Below, piece after piece: positions 47,281 through 56,347 of a stretch of 64,000 nucleotides of DNA. Under the pieces are notes generated by a model, which was not told the origin of the DNA, searched no databases, and saw only the letters and a list, made by a program, of their open reading frames with translations. The stretch is from Flavobacteriaceae bacterium UBA3591 (GTDB lineage Bacteria; Bacteroidota; Bacteroidia; Flavobacteriales; Flavobacteriaceae): positions 372,001 through 436,000 of the forward strand of contig DFMO01000006.1 of the NCBI GenBank assembly GCA_002375695.1, written 5' to 3'. Every line of letters starts with the position of its first letter. Within the stretch, counting starts at the first letter, position 1. The translations under genes and the position numbers were made by a program.

Positions 47281-48672
47281 TTGTTTAAAAATCTATTATT
47301 TCTCCTTTTAGTGGTGGTGCTGTTCTCTTGTACCGATAAGCAAGAAAACGATAATCAAATTACTTGGATAGGGGGACAAATTATAAACCCCAAGCTCGAT
47401 TATATTGTTTTTTCAAAAGGTGGAAATGAAATATTAGATACGGTTAAACTCGACTCTAATAACTTCTTTTTATTCAAAACCGATAAAATAACTTCGGGTC
47501 TCTACAATTTAAAACACAACGAAACGCAGGTATTTTACATAGAACCCGGCGATAGTTTATTAATACACGTAAATACATTAGATTTTGACGAGTCTTTGGC
47601 CTACTCTGGAAGAGGCGGCAAAAAAAACAATTTTTTAATGTATTTGTATTTAACAAATGAAACTGAAAATTTAAACTTGCCCAATTGGTATCAATTATCT
47701 TCAACCAAATTTACCCGTAAAATTGATAGCCTAAAGGAATTAAAATATAAAGAATACAAAGCGTTTACAAGCAACAATAAAGTAGCCGACGCATTTAAAA
47801 AAGCAGCAATCGCCAATATAGAATACGACTATTTTATTAAAAAAGAAAAATACGCCGCAGCCAATAGAAATAATCCCGAAAAATTAGATGCTAATTTTTT
47901 TGATTACCGAAAGGAAATAAATTTCAATTTAGACGAATTTAACTTTTACTACCCTTACTATCGTTTTATGAATCGTTATTTTGAAAACTTAACCTTTGCA
48001 CAATTTGATAGTACCGCCGTTGTAGATAGAAACTCTTTTGATTTTAACAACAAAAAAATTGAAATTATTGATCGTATTGTAACATCAGATACGCTTAAAA
48101 ATTCGTTGCTTCGCTATAATGCAATGTGGTATTTATTAAACGCAAAAGACGCCGCAGAAGAACGCAGATTTTTTGAAAACTTTGCTAATTTAAATACCGA
48201 TTCAAACCAAGTTGAAGAATTGCGGCAAATATTTAATATTACTGTAAAACTTACTGCCGGTAATACAATACCCAATGTAGATTTGGTTAACACAGACAAT
48301 GTAGTGCAAGATTTATTAAGCGTAGTAAAAGCACCTACAGTTATATATTTTTGGTCTGGAGCGTCAAAATCTCAATTTAAAAATATCAATAATCGCGCTG
48401 CCGAGTTAAAATCTAAATATCCCGAATATACTTTTTTAGGAATAAATACCGATACACATTTTAAAAAGTGGCGACAAACTATTGCAAAAATGGGTTATAA
48501 CCCAGACAACCAATACCAAATTGAAAATTTAAACGACGCCGAAAAAAGATTGCTTGTTCGATTTAAAAATAGCGCCTTAATTGTAAATAAAAAAGGTGTT
48601 ATTTTAGAAGGTAAAACCAACCTATTTAACGCCAATTTTGAGCAGTTACTTCTTGGTTATTTAAACCAGTAA
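47281..48672 (+). CDS. Thioredoxin-fold lipoprotein without CxxC
   Basis: About 463 residues. The TTG at 47281 gives a clean lipoprotein signal (FKNLLFLLLVVVLFSC); the frame stays open upstream to 47239. An N-terminal DUF4369-like beta domain (VFSKGGNEILDTVKLDSNNFF) is followed by a long helical region and a C-terminal TlpA/AhpC-like fold (about 330-463, APTVIYFWSGASKSQF; FLGINTDTHFKKW). Where TlpA has WCxxC, this one has WSGASK, so it cannot do disulphide exchange. It resembles the Bacteroidota lipoprotein family DUF4369-thioredoxin, with unknown role. Confidence 0.82.
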   Translation: MFKNLLFLLLVVVLFSCTDKQENDNQITWIGGQIINPKLDYIVFSKGGNEILDTVKLDSNNFFLFKTDKITSGLYNLKHNETQVFYIEPGDSLLIHVNTLDFDESLAYSGRGGKKNNFLMYLYLTNETENLNLPNWYQLSSTKFTRKIDSLKELKYKEYKAFTSNNKVADAFKKAAIANIEYDYFIKKEKYAAANRNNPEKLDANFFDYRKEINFNLDEFNFYYPYYRFMNRYFENLTFAQFDSTAVVDRNSFDFNNKKIEIIDRIVTSDTLKNSLLRYNAMWYLLNAKDAAEERRFFENFANLNTDSNQVEELRQIFNITVKLTAGNTIPNVDLVNTDNVVQDLLSVVKAPTVIYFWSGASKSQFKNINNRAAELKSKYPEYTFLGINTDTHFKKWRQTIAKMGYNPDNQYQIENLNDAEKRLLVRFKNSALIVNKKGVILEGKTNLFNANFEQLLLGYLNQ

Positions 48673-48689
48673 TTATTAAAAAATTAAAT

Positions 48690-48734
48690 AAAAAAGCGGA
48701 GGCTGTCCTAAATTGATGATGCCTCCGCTTTTTT
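48690..48734. terminator. Terminator between the thioredoxin-fold gene and fsa
   Basis: Stem AAAAAAGCGGAGGC / GCCTCCGCTTTTTT, 14 bp, 17-base loop, with A and T runs on both sides. Confidence 0.9.
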
Positions 48735-48745
48735 ATGTTGAAATA

Positions 48746-49399
48746 TTAATTTCCTTTTTTGTAATCTTCCAAAAACTTTTGAAGTCCAATATCTGTCAAT
48801 GGATGCTTTAATAATCCTTCAATAGATGAAAGCGGCCCTGTCATAACATCGGCCCCTATTTTTGCACAATTAATAACGTGCATAGTGTGGCGAACGGAAG
48901 CTGCGAGAATTTGGGTTTCAAACCCATAATTATCATATATTAATCGAATATCGGCAATTAGGTCCATTCCATCGGTAGACACATCGTCTAATCTTCCAAT
49001 AAATGGAGAAACGTAAGTTGCACCTGCCTTTGCAGCAAGCAAAGCTTGTCCTGCCGAAAACACCAAAGTACAGTTGGTACGAATACCGTTGTCTGTAAAG
49101 TATTTTAGTGCTTTTACACCATCTTTAATCATGGGTATTTTTACTACAATTTGCGGGTGAAGATCTGCCAGTTCCTCGCCTTCTTTTACCATCCCTTCAA
49201 AATCTGTGGCAATAACTTCTGCCGAAACGTCGCCATCAACAACATTACAGATGTCAACATAATGTTTCAAGATATTATTGCGGCCGGTAATGCCTTCTTT
49301 TGCCATTAACGATGGATTTGTGGTAACGCCATCGAGCACACCCAAGTCTTGGGCTTCTTTTATTTGGTCAAGGTTTGCGGTATCGATAAAGAATTTCAT
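48746..49399 (-). CDS. fsa: Fructose-6-phosphate aldolase / transaldolase (short type)
   Basis: 217-residue TIM-barrel enzyme of the small FSA/TalC group. It starts [20 protein letters not shown] with [10 protein letters not shown], has the Schiff-base Lys in [10 protein letters not shown], and [30 protein letters not shown]. Whether it is a transaldolase (pentose phosphate pathway) or an aldolase cannot be decided from sequence alone; short forms in many bacteria are transaldolases. Confidence 0.92.
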   Translation of the reverse strand: MKFFIDTANLDQIKEAQDLGVLDGVTTNPSLMAKEGITGRNNILKHYVDICNVVDGDVSAEVIATDFEGMVKEGEELADLHPQIVVKIPMIKDGVKALKYFTDNGIRTNCTLVFSAGQALLAAKAGATYVSPFIGRLDDVSTDGMDLIADIRLIYDNYGFETQILAASVRHTMHVINCAKIGADVMTGPLSSIEGLLKHPLTDIGLQKFLEDYKKGN

Positions 49400-49521
49400 A
49401 TGTGTGGTTTCAGATTTATTTTCACAAAAATAACAAAGAAAAGGCTCATTGGATAGCGTTGTTTATAAAGATTAATAAAATAGATTAACCCAATAAATTA
49501 AAACAGCAACCGATTTAAACC

Positions 49522-49552
49522 AAAAAAGGGCAGCCACAACAGCTCCCTTTTT
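49522..49552 (-). terminator. Terminator after the broken LRR locus
   Basis: Minus strand AAAAAGGG / CCCTTTTT arms with an inner AGC/GCT pairing, 24 bases after the end of the interrupted LRR gene. Confidence 0.7.
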
Positions 49553-49575
49553 CTACTTTTAAAGTACAAAAAATT

Positions 49576-50022
49576 TTACTGCACCACCAACTTTTTGGTA
49601 GTAATATCATTGCCCGCTTTTAGGGTTACAAAATAGACTCCCGCAGGGTAGCCGGAAATATCTAATGGAATAGAAGTTGTGTTTTCCAATAGCTCTTTGC
49701 TTTCCAAAACCTGCCCTAAGTTATTGGCCACCGTTACAATTAACCCATCAAACCCTTGGTTGGAGAGATTTAAGATAACCTCGCTGGTTGCCGGGTTGGG
49801 GTACATGGTAAAATCTTGGAGTGTTGCATCTGCCACGCCCAGCGCATCGCACTCGGCCTGGTTGTTTACAAAGGTGGTTTCGGGGTCTTTAAACCAATCG
49901 TCCAGATAGGTGGCGCTGGCGTCGTCCACGAGGATGCAGTCCAAATTACCGGAGGTGCCATAGGCCACAAAGGTTACTATATTTTCATTATTGCCATTTC
50001 TGGCATCAAGGCTCTGAATAGG
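49576..50022 (-). pseudogene. 3' part of an interrupted LRR protein, with T9SS sorting domain
   Basis: Open in the same frame as the LRR gene at 50023-50658, separated from it only by one TAA. It continues the repeat pattern right after the stop (PIQSLDARNGNNENIVTFVA), then LDCILVDDASATYLDDWF, and ends in a T9SS type A sorting domain (FTMYPNPATSEVILNLSN, then AGVYFVTLKAGNDITTKKLVV, about residues 75-148). This domain is useful only if attached to an exported protein, so on its own it is dead unless the stop is read through. Confidence 0.85.
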
Positions 50023-50658
50023 TTAATCTGCTGCGCCAAAACTCCTAAGTTCCGAATTTTCGGATAATTCAAACCCAATAATGTTGTTATGGCTTGCAGA
50101 AAGAGAACTGAGTATTGGGTTTTGAGAAGTATCCAAGAACCCGGAAATATTATTGTATTCTATATATACCAATTCTATTACAGGGTTGTTTGTCAGATCC
50201 AGACTTCCAATATTGTTGATGTTACAATATAGCTGTTCCAGACCGGGGTTTTGGCTAATATCGAGCGCTGTCAAAAAATTTTCAGGACAATTTAAAATTT
50301 CCAGTGACGCTGTTGGAGGTAGATGCAATTCCACAACATTGCTGGACTGGCAATTAAGTGCCCATAAATTCATATTCTGTGAAACATCCAGCAATGGAAG
50401 GTTGTTGTTGGCGCAATTAATAAGCTCCACTGCTGCAAAATCTTCAATCCCGGTAAGATCCTGTATACCCTTTGAATATATTATTAAAGAAGTTATGTTT
50501 TCAATGTTAGCCTTTAAAACTACGCCATTATTTGGCACTCCATCGCCTATGCCATTTTGCTCCAAGTAGTTCTCAAAATTGGGGTCCGGTATTGCCATAT
50601 ATTGTGCCGTACAGAACAAGGTATTTGCAAAAGCCACAAGAATTAGTAATCTTTTCAT
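50023..50658 (-). CDS. Secreted LRR protein, truncated by in-frame stop
   Basis: 211 residues, with Sec signal MKRLLILVAFANTLFCTAQ and, from about residue 70, irregular leucine-rich repeats of ~21 residues built as LDISQNPGLEQLYCNINNIGS. YMAIPDPNFENYLEQNGIGDG is the usual start of this flavobacterial secreted LRR group. It stops at a TAA (50025-50023). The next codons continue the same repeat in frame down to 49576, so the ancestral protein was about 360 residues and ended in a T9SS sorting domain. A single T-to-A change in TTA (Leu) would explain it. Confidence 0.85.
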   Translation of the reverse strand: MKRLLILVAFANTLFCTAQYMAIPDPNFENYLEQNGIGDGVPNNGVVLKANIENITSLIIYSKGIQDLTGIEDFAAVELINCANNNLPLLDVSQNMNLWALNCQSSNVVELHLPPTASLEILNCPENFLTALDISQNPGLEQLYCNINNIGSLDLTNNPVIELVYIEYNNISGFLDTSQNPILSSLSASHNNIIGFELSENSELRSFGAAD

Positions 50659-50669
50659 AGCAAAAGTTT

Positions 50670-50874
50670 TTAATGTTCTACGATCAACTGTTTGATGGTC
50701 AACTGGCCATTCTCATAAAAATGGAGAAAGTATAGCCCTTCATCCAGACTTTTATAAGGAGCATACATCGCTTCCTTATTTGCGGAAGCCAAGCTGTCAA
50801 TTTCACAATGGATCTGTGCGTGGGTCTTACCACACATCAAAAAGATTAAAGAAGTAAGAAGTAAATTTTTTCAT
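50670..50874 (-). pseudogene. Frameshifted small secreted protein with T9SS-like tail
   Basis: Read from the ATG at 50874, the frame hits a stop after 15 codons. Removing one A from the six-A run right after ATG gives 67 residues: a good Sec signal (MKNLLLTSLIFLMCGKTHAQ), a short middle, and an end reading EGLYFLHFYENGQLTIKQLI. That tail resembles the last strands of a T9SS type A sorting domain. It is 11 bases upstream of the LRR gene on the same strand. Either a pseudogene, a sequencing error, or a phase-variable homopolymer. An in-frame internal ATG would lose most of the signal peptide. Confidence 0.6.
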
Positions 50875-50957
50875 GATTTGGGCCATTTAAAAACTAACAG
50901 TTCTTAAATATACGTTAAAATTAAGTATTAGTAAAATACAACAAAAAATTTTAACCG

Positions 50958-51764
50958 CTACTTCAACCCATAATGCTTTAGCAGCATTCGCTCATAAACC
51001 CTATCAGGCAATACACGTTTTAGTACAATTGAAAATTTCTGCAGGGAAGAACCTACTTTATAATGAACTCGAGGATTTTCAGTCTCAATAATTTTGTGCA
51101 CCACTTTTGCCATTTCCAACGGGTCGTTGCCATTATCTACGTGTTCATTCATCAATTTTAACGTATTCCCGTAGTCTTTTTTATAAGGAGAATCTTTTAA
51201 TTCGGGAGCGTGATAGCGTCCCGCGGCAATATTGGTGGCAAAGTCACCCGGCGCAATATTGGTCATTTTTATACCAAACTGCATGGTTTCCATACGCATG
51301 GCTTCAATCGAAATTTCTAAAGCAGCCTTACTGGCAGAATAAATTCCGCGGTACGGAAGTCCCATATACGCAGCGATAGAAGTAACATTTAAAATATGTC
51401 CAAAACCCTGTTTACGCATTTGTGGCAAAACGGCTTTTATAACATTTATAGGGCCGTGAAAATTGGTGTCAAATGCTTTTTTTATTTCACTTTCGGGGGT
51501 TTCTTCAATAGGCCCGGTAATACCTACGCCAGCATTATTGATTACCACATCAATTTTCTTGGCTTGGTTGATTATTTCGGAAATAGCCAATTCAATAGAA
51601 GGCGCATCGCTAACATCTAATTTTAAAAGGGGGAAGGATGACTTTTTTATTTTCTCTGGATTTCGACTGGTTCCAAAAACCTGGTAGCCGCGTTCAGAAA
51701 GATATTCGCCAATGGCTTTACCAATTCCCGAAGAACCACCCGTAATAAGTACTACTTTTGGCAT
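50958..51764 (-). CDS. SDR family NAD(P)-dependent oxidoreductase
   Basis: 268-residue classical short-chain dehydrogenase. Cofactor motif TGGSSGIGKAIGE (8-20), NNAGVGITGP, and catalytic Ser and Tyr-x-x-x-Lys in TSIAAYMG and YSASKAALEISIE. A basic residue after the first strand (FGTSRNPEKIKK) suggests NADP. Substrate unknown; the length and C-terminal helix (VLPDRVYERMLLKHYG) fit a lipid- or steroid-type SDR. Confidence 0.92.
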   Translation of the reverse strand: MPKVVLITGGSSGIGKAIGEYLSERGYQVFGTSRNPEKIKKSSFPLLKLDVSDAPSIELAISEIINQAKKIDVVINNAGVGITGPIEETPESEIKKAFDTNFHGPINVIKAVLPQMRKQGFGHILNVTSIAAYMGLPYRGIYSASKAALEISIEAMRMETMQFGIKMTNIAPGDFATNIAAGRYHAPELKDSPYKKDYGNTLKLMNEHVDNGNDPLEMAKVVHKIIETENPRVHYKVGSSLQKFSIVLKRVLPDRVYERMLLKHYGLK

Positions 51765-51908
51765 AAAAAATTGTTAAAAGACAAAGGTGCATTTATGAAG
51801 TCAGTTTTCCAAATAGTTTTTTTGAAAAATGTTTCGGTTACACTCTAAAAACTAAAGAATTGATGATTAATTAGAATTAAAAACACGAAACTTTAGCGCA
51901 CAAAAAAT

Positions 51909-52002
51909 GGCAAGCTACCTACATCACACCGCTACGACCGTATACCCTTGCTGCGTTCCCGCCCTGGGGGATTCAACAGGAGCTGGTTGTGTAGGACTTG
52001 CC
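51909..52002 (-). ncRNA. ffs: Signal recognition particle RNA (4.5S-type)
   Basis: A ~94-nt hairpin RNA closed by GGCAAG / CTTGCC and CCTACA / TGTAGG, with the SRP internal loops around CAGGGCGGGAACGCAGCAAGGGTA. It ends in a T run (51908-51902). It should bind Ffh and direct proteins to the membrane. The promoter is just upstream. Confidence 0.88.
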
Positions 52003-52006
52003 GCTG

Positions 52007-52038
52007 CAAAGATAGTGCTTTTTCAAGTTTTTGCAAGT
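52007..52038 (-). promoter_or_regulatory. Promoter of the SRP RNA
   Basis: Minus strand TATCTTTG at 52014-52007, with TTG at 52038-52036 (21-base spacing). Transcription should start at or within a few bases of the SRP RNA 5' end. Confidence 0.65.
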
Positions 52039-52090
52039 ATTTTTCCAATTCAATTTTAATAAATACCTTGCGATAAATTAATACGTTCAA

Positions 52091-53137
52091 ATGAAATTAT
52101 ATAACCTTTTAATTCCTACACTTTTACTGCTTTTTTTAGGTGGATGTGGCAATAATTCTGAAGAAAAAAAAGATGCTTTTGCTCTTAAAATTGAAAATCA
52201 GAAGAAAACGTATACTACGGCAGATCAATTAACGGTTTCGATACAAAACAAAAAAAACATCGCGATCGATTCGGTGGTATATACTTTAAATAATAATAGA
52301 GTTGATATTTCGGGTGATAAAATTTTACTCACGGATAAAAAGTTGGGCAAAAAAACACTAACCGCTACAATTTATAGCGATGGCGAAACTTATAACGCAT
52401 CGCAACAGTTTACCATTCTATCATCAATTAAACCGAAACTTTACACCTATAAAGTTTTAGAAACCTATCCGCATGATATAAATGCATACACGCAAGGTTT
52501 AGAATTTGAAAACGACACCCTTTACGAAAGCACGGGGCAATACCGAAGCTCTTCGTTACGAAAAACAGATTATAAAACTGGCGAAGTGCTACAACAAGTA
52601 AATCTGGCACCACACTACTTTGGAGAAGGACTAACAATTTTAAACAATAAAATTTACCAGCTTACGTGGCGCGAAAACACAGGTTTTATCTACAACCTAA
52701 ATACAATGGAAAAAACGGGAACCTTTGTGTATGGCAAAAGTAAAGAAGGTTGGGGACTATGCCACGACGACCAAAATAATATTTATAAAAGTGATGGCAC
52801 CGATAGAATTTGGACTTTAAACCCTAACACTCTTGCCGAAAAAGACTACATCGAAATTTTTACAAATACAAGTAAAATTAGCAGTGTAAACGAACTAGAA
52901 TGGGTTGAAGGAAAAATATATGCAAATGTGTACCAACAAGGTTCAATAGCCATAATAGATCCTTCAAACGGCGCGGTTGAAGGCGTTATTGACTTAACCG
53001 ATTTAAAAGATAAAGTTACGCAACACCCTAAACTGGACGTGCTGAACGGTATTGCCTATAATGGTGAACCGAACATACTTTACATTACTGGAAAAAACTG
53101 GGACAAGCTTTTTAAGATTGAAATTTTTGAAAAGTAG
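52091..53137 (+). CDS. Glutaminyl-peptide cyclotransferase, lipoprotein
   Basis: 348 residues with a lipoprotein signal (LLLFLGGC, Cys at 19), a ~100-residue beta domain (IENQKKTYTTADQLTVSIQN), and a five-bladed beta-propeller glutamine cyclotransferase domain from about 118: ETYPHDINAYTQGLEFENDTLYESTGQYRSSSLR, FGEGLTIL, ELEWVEGKIYANVYQ, VLNGIAYN. This plant/bacterial QC type makes N-terminal pyroglutamate on exported proteins. T9SS-exported proteins often carry N-terminal pyroglutamate, so the enzyme may serve them. Confidence 0.9.
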   Translation: MKLYNLLIPTLLLLFLGGCGNNSEEKKDAFALKIENQKKTYTTADQLTVSIQNKKNIAIDSVVYTLNNNRVDISGDKILLTDKKLGKKTLTATIYSDGETYNASQQFTILSSIKPKLYTYKVLETYPHDINAYTQGLEFENDTLYESTGQYRSSSLRKTDYKTGEVLQQVNLAPHYFGEGLTILNNKIYQLTWRENTGFIYNLNTMEKTGTFVYGKSKEGWGLCHDDQNNIYKSDGTDRIWTLNPNTLAEKDYIEIFTNTSKISSVNELEWVEGKIYANVYQQGSIAIIDPSNGAVEGVIDLTDLKDKVTQHPKLDVLNGIAYNGEPNILYITGKNWDKLFKIEIFEK

Positions 53138-53253
53138 ATTATTGCAGTCAGAAATAATAGCCGCTTTAACAATTGGCTATAAAGGAAAACTTCTTTTATC
53201 ATTACAATAATAAGCTACACAAAAAGTTATATTTTTACCAAAATTATAATTGA

Positions 53254-54786
53254 ATGAGGTATTTATACGGTTTGGCAATTTTGTGTTGCCTTGTACTTTG
53301 GAGTTCTTGCCGCAACGATTTTGAAACTGTAGCGAGCACCGGAAATTTAGAATTTTCAAAAGATACGGTTTATCTAGACACCATTTTTACAAATATCGGG
53401 TCTAGCACTTACAATTTAAAAGTGTACAATCGTAGCGACGAAGACATTAATATTCCCACAGTAAAACTTGCGCAAGGCGAGGCTTCAAATTATCGTTTAA
53501 ATGTAGATGGAATGCCCGGAAAGGTTTTTGAAAACGTTCAAATACTTGCCAAGGATAGTATTTTTATCTTTATAGAAACTACTTTCGATGTAAACTCACT
53601 TCCAACCAACGAACCCGATTTTTTATACACCGACGAATTGCTTTTTGACAATGGCGGAAATCAACAGCAAGTAAACCTCGTAACTTTGGTAAAAGACGCA
53701 GTGTTTCTCTTTCCCGAAAAATTCCCCGATGGCACTACCGAAACACTAAATTTTGGAAACGATGAAAACGGCGACCCAATTTTGGTTGAAGGCTTTTTCT
53801 TGGATGATAGTGAGCTAAATTTTACTAACGAAAAGCCATATGTAATTTATGGTTATGCAGCCGTACCAAGTAATAAAACCCTCACAATTGACGCTGGCGC
53901 TCGTATACACTTTCATCAAGGAAGCGCACTTTTGGTTGCTGAAAATGGAACTATAAAATCTATGGGTGAGCGTAGTGCAGACCCCGTTGCACTTGAAAAT
54001 GAAGTGATTTTTGAAGGAGACCGGTTAGAACCAGGATTTAGTGATGTACCCGGCCAATGGCTGGCAATTTGGCTTACATCGGGAAGTGTAAATAACGAGT
54101 TTAACTTTACAACAATTAAAAATAGCAGTGTTGCGCTTAGAGTTGAAGACAGCCCGGTTTCATTGAGTAATGTGCAAATTTACAACAGTTCATTATACGG
54201 CATTCTTGCCAGAACGGGTGTGGTAACTGGCGAAAATATGGTAATAAACAACAGCGGAATATCTTCGTTGGCAATTCAAATTGGTGGTAGCTACGAGTTT
54301 AAACACAGTACTTTTGCCAATTATTGGACTAACGGGTTTAGGTCGTTCCCATCGGTTTCTATTGATAACAGTTTAGATATTGATGAAGAAACTACAGTTG
54401 TTGCCGACCTTATTAAAGCAGATTTTAAAAACTGTATTATCTACGGAAACGAACGCAGAGAACTTTCGGTGTATCAAAATACAGCTGCAGCATTTAATTT
54501 TAATTTTGAAAATTCCTTGATACGCTTTGAAGATCCAACAGGCGAATTTGACGATGAACCGTTGTACGATTTTAATAACGCTTCGCTTTACACCCAAACT
54601 GTTTTTAATTTAGATCCTGTTTTTCAAAATACAGAAATGAACAATTTTAATATTGAATCAGGAACTTCGGGTGCCGAAAATATTGGGAAAAATGGCGTTG
54701 GTCCCACCTTAGATTTAAACGGAACCAATAGAGGTACGCCCCCCGATGCTGGCGCCTACGAAACAACTACATTTCCCGAAGATTAA
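53254..54786 (+). CDS. Right-handed beta-helix lipoprotein
   Basis: 510 residues. Lipoprotein signal ending VLWSSC (Cys at 19), an Ig-like domain at about 28-140 (FSKDTVYLDTIFTNIGSSTYNLKVYN), then parallel beta-helix repeats (IKNSSVALRVEDSPVSLSNVQIYNSSLYGI) and the terminal NRGTPPDAGAYE, a hallmark of Bacteroidota surface-helix proteins. Likely outer-membrane attached, perhaps carbohydrate binding. No catalytic triad is recognisable. A terminator follows. Confidence 0.85.
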   Translation: MRYLYGLAILCCLVLWSSCRNDFETVASTGNLEFSKDTVYLDTIFTNIGSSTYNLKVYNRSDEDINIPTVKLAQGEASNYRLNVDGMPGKVFENVQILAKDSIFIFIETTFDVNSLPTNEPDFLYTDELLFDNGGNQQQVNLVTLVKDAVFLFPEKFPDGTTETLNFGNDENGDPILVEGFFLDDSELNFTNEKPYVIYGYAAVPSNKTLTIDAGARIHFHQGSALLVAENGTIKSMGERSADPVALENEVIFEGDRLEPGFSDVPGQWLAIWLTSGSVNNEFNFTTIKNSSVALRVEDSPVSLSNVQIYNSSLYGILARTGVVTGENMVINNSGISSLAIQIGGSYEFKHSTFANYWTNGFRSFPSVSIDNSLDIDEETTVVADLIKADFKNCIIYGNERRELSVYQNTAAAFNFNFENSLIRFEDPTGEFDDEPLYDFNNASLYTQTVFNLDPVFQNTEMNNFNIESGTSGAENIGKNGVGPTLDLNGTNRGTPPDAGAYETTTFPED

Positions 54787-54798
54787 TTAATAAAGCAC

Positions 54799-54829
54799 AA
54801 AAAACCCGTCTAATTTGACGGGTTTTTTT
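54799..54829. terminator. Terminator after the beta-helix gene
   Basis: Stem AAAAAACCCGTC / GACGGGTTTTTT with a 6-base loop; also usable by the convergent lipocalin-like gene. Confidence 0.9.
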
Positions 54830-54852
54830 ATTAGTTATTATTTCACTTAAAA

Positions 54853-55350
54853 TTAATTTAACTTGGTCCACTTAAGTCGTAGTCTTGCATTTTTTTGCTC
54901 TACAGGTAGCATTATTAATGTGTCGCCCAAAAAATAAAACTTACGCTCTGCTGTTAAGCCAAATTCAGATGGATTAGAATGTGATAACTTGTAATGCGAA
55001 ACAATGCTATCATCTTTGGAAACACTGTATTCGCCCATATAATAGTATGATTTGGTAATGTATTTTAGTGCTTTTAAAGAAATGGTATCGGTAAAATTTG
55101 GAAATTCAATTCCCGAATTTTCATAGCTTTTATCGTACAAATGCAAGGCAACATGGCCATTACTGTCATAAAGTAAATACCCGTCCATCCCATCGCGATA
55201 ATCACTCCAAGTATTTAAGGTGGTATCGCGCACTTTCATGCTTTCAAGTTTCCAAAGCCCTGTAATTTTTAAAGGTTTTACATTTTCATTTTTGCAGGAT
55301 AACATAGAAACTAATAATCCTATCGCAAAGAAAAATTTTAAATTTTTCAC
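54853..55350 (-). CDS. Lipocalin-like lipoprotein
   Basis: About 165 residues. Starting at the GTG at 55350 gives a clean lipoprotein signal (KNLKFFFAIGLLVSMLSC); a TTG at 55374 is also possible and would overlap the upstream gene by 11 bases. The mature part has a lipocalin-like strand pattern (ITGLWKLESMKVRDT; YLLYDSNGHVALHLYD; LGDTLIMLPVEQ). No function assigned. It is the last gene of the glyA transcript. Confidence 0.75.
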   Translation of the reverse strand: MKNLKFFFAIGLLVSMLSCKNENVKPLKITGLWKLESMKVRDTTLNTWSDYRDGMDGYLLYDSNGHVALHLYDKSYENSGIEFPNFTDTISLKALKYITKSYYYMGEYSVSKDDSIVSHYKLSHSNPSEFGLTAERKFYFLGDTLIMLPVEQKNARLRLKWTKLN

Positions 55351-55363
55351 TTTAAAAAAAATT

Positions 55364-55843
55364 TTAGTAATCAATTCTACCTTCTTTTTCTTCCCATTTT
55401 TTAAAGACTTTGCGCCCCACTTCCCTATCTAAGTTGATGAATTTAACATTTCTATTTTCAATATCTTTTTCAATTTCATCATAGATAAAATGGTCGTCAA
55501 AACCTATTTCGGCAGCATCTTCTTTTGTGCAAGCGTAATAAACAGCTTTTGGTCGCGCCCAGTAAATTGCCCCTAAACACATTGGGCAAGGTTCGCAGGA
55601 GGTATAAACAATACAATTGTCTAATTGGAAAGTGCCTAACGCCTCGCACGCCTTACGTATAGCCACTACCTCGGCATGTGCTGTTGGGTCGTTACTTGAG
55701 GTTACTTGATTAAAACCTTCGGCTATTATTTCGCCATCTTTAACCACAACGGCACCAAAAGGCCCACCGGCGTTATTATTCATTCCTTTTTCGGAAAGTT
55801 CGATAGCTCGTTTTATAAAACTTTTGTCTTGTTCTGTAATCAT
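55364..55843 (-). CDS. Nucleoside / guanine deaminase family protein
   Basis: 159-residue zinc deaminase of the CDA-like fold. HAEVVAI provides His and the catalytic Glu, and TSCEPCPMCLGAIYWA supplies the two Cys ligands. The C-terminal segment FDDHFIYDEIEKDIENR fits guanine deaminases rather than tRNA adenosine deaminases. It belongs to the glyA-GNAT-deaminase run with only a 6-base gap. Confidence 0.88.
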   Translation of the reverse strand: MITEQDKSFIKRAIELSEKGMNNNAGGPFGAVVVKDGEIIAEGFNQVTSSNDPTAHAEVVAIRKACEALGTFQLDNCIVYTSCEPCPMCLGAIYWARPKAVYYACTKEDAAEIGFDDHFIYDEIEKDIENRNVKFINLDREVGRKVFKKWEEKEGRIDY

Positions 55844-55849
55844 AATATT

Positions 55850-56344
55850 TTAATTTGAAAGTAATAATAATTTTTTTCCATCGTCACTTGTATACCAACC
55901 AACTTCAGTCATTCCCAGTTTTTTTAACAGCTTAATTGAAGCGGTATTTGTTGGCAGTGTAATTCCGGTAATAGTTTGCAGTTTCAGCGTTTCTTTAGCA
56001 TATTTCACAATAGCATTGGCAGCTTCAAAAGCATAACCTTTATTGCCATATTCTTCCAAATACGCAAAACCGATATCTGGAAAATCCAATCGGTCTCTTT
56101 TAAACAAACCCGAGGTGCCAATTGGCGTTTCATCCTCTTTTAACCGAACCACATACGATCCAAAGCCGTATTTTATAAAACTACTGAAATAGTTCTCTTC
56201 CATGTAAATTTCGGCATCTTTTACAGAATTTATATTTCTGTTGCCAATATTTTTTAACCAGCCTTCACTATTCATTAATTTATAAACAAAGGGAGCGTCC
56301 TGTAACGTACACTCCCTTAAAATAAGTCGGTTGGTTACAATCAT
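55850..56344 (-). CDS. GNAT family N-acetyltransferase
   Basis: 164 residues with the RimJ/RimL-like GNAT layout: IVTNRLILRECTLQDAPFVYKLM, DIGFAYLEEYGNKGYAFEAANAIVKYA (acetyl-CoA loop) and the end TASIKLLKKLGMTEVGW. The acceptor is unknown; a protein N-terminus or a small amine is possible. It begins 3 bases after glyA. Confidence 0.88.
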   Translation of the reverse strand: MIVTNRLILRECTLQDAPFVYKLMNSEGWLKNIGNRNINSVKDAEIYMEENYFSSFIKYGFGSYVVRLKEDETPIGTSGLFKRDRLDFPDIGFAYLEEYGNKGYAFEAANAIVKYAKETLKLQTITGITLPTNTASIKLLKKLGMTEVGWYTSDDGKKLLLLSN

Positions 56345-56347
56345 CCG

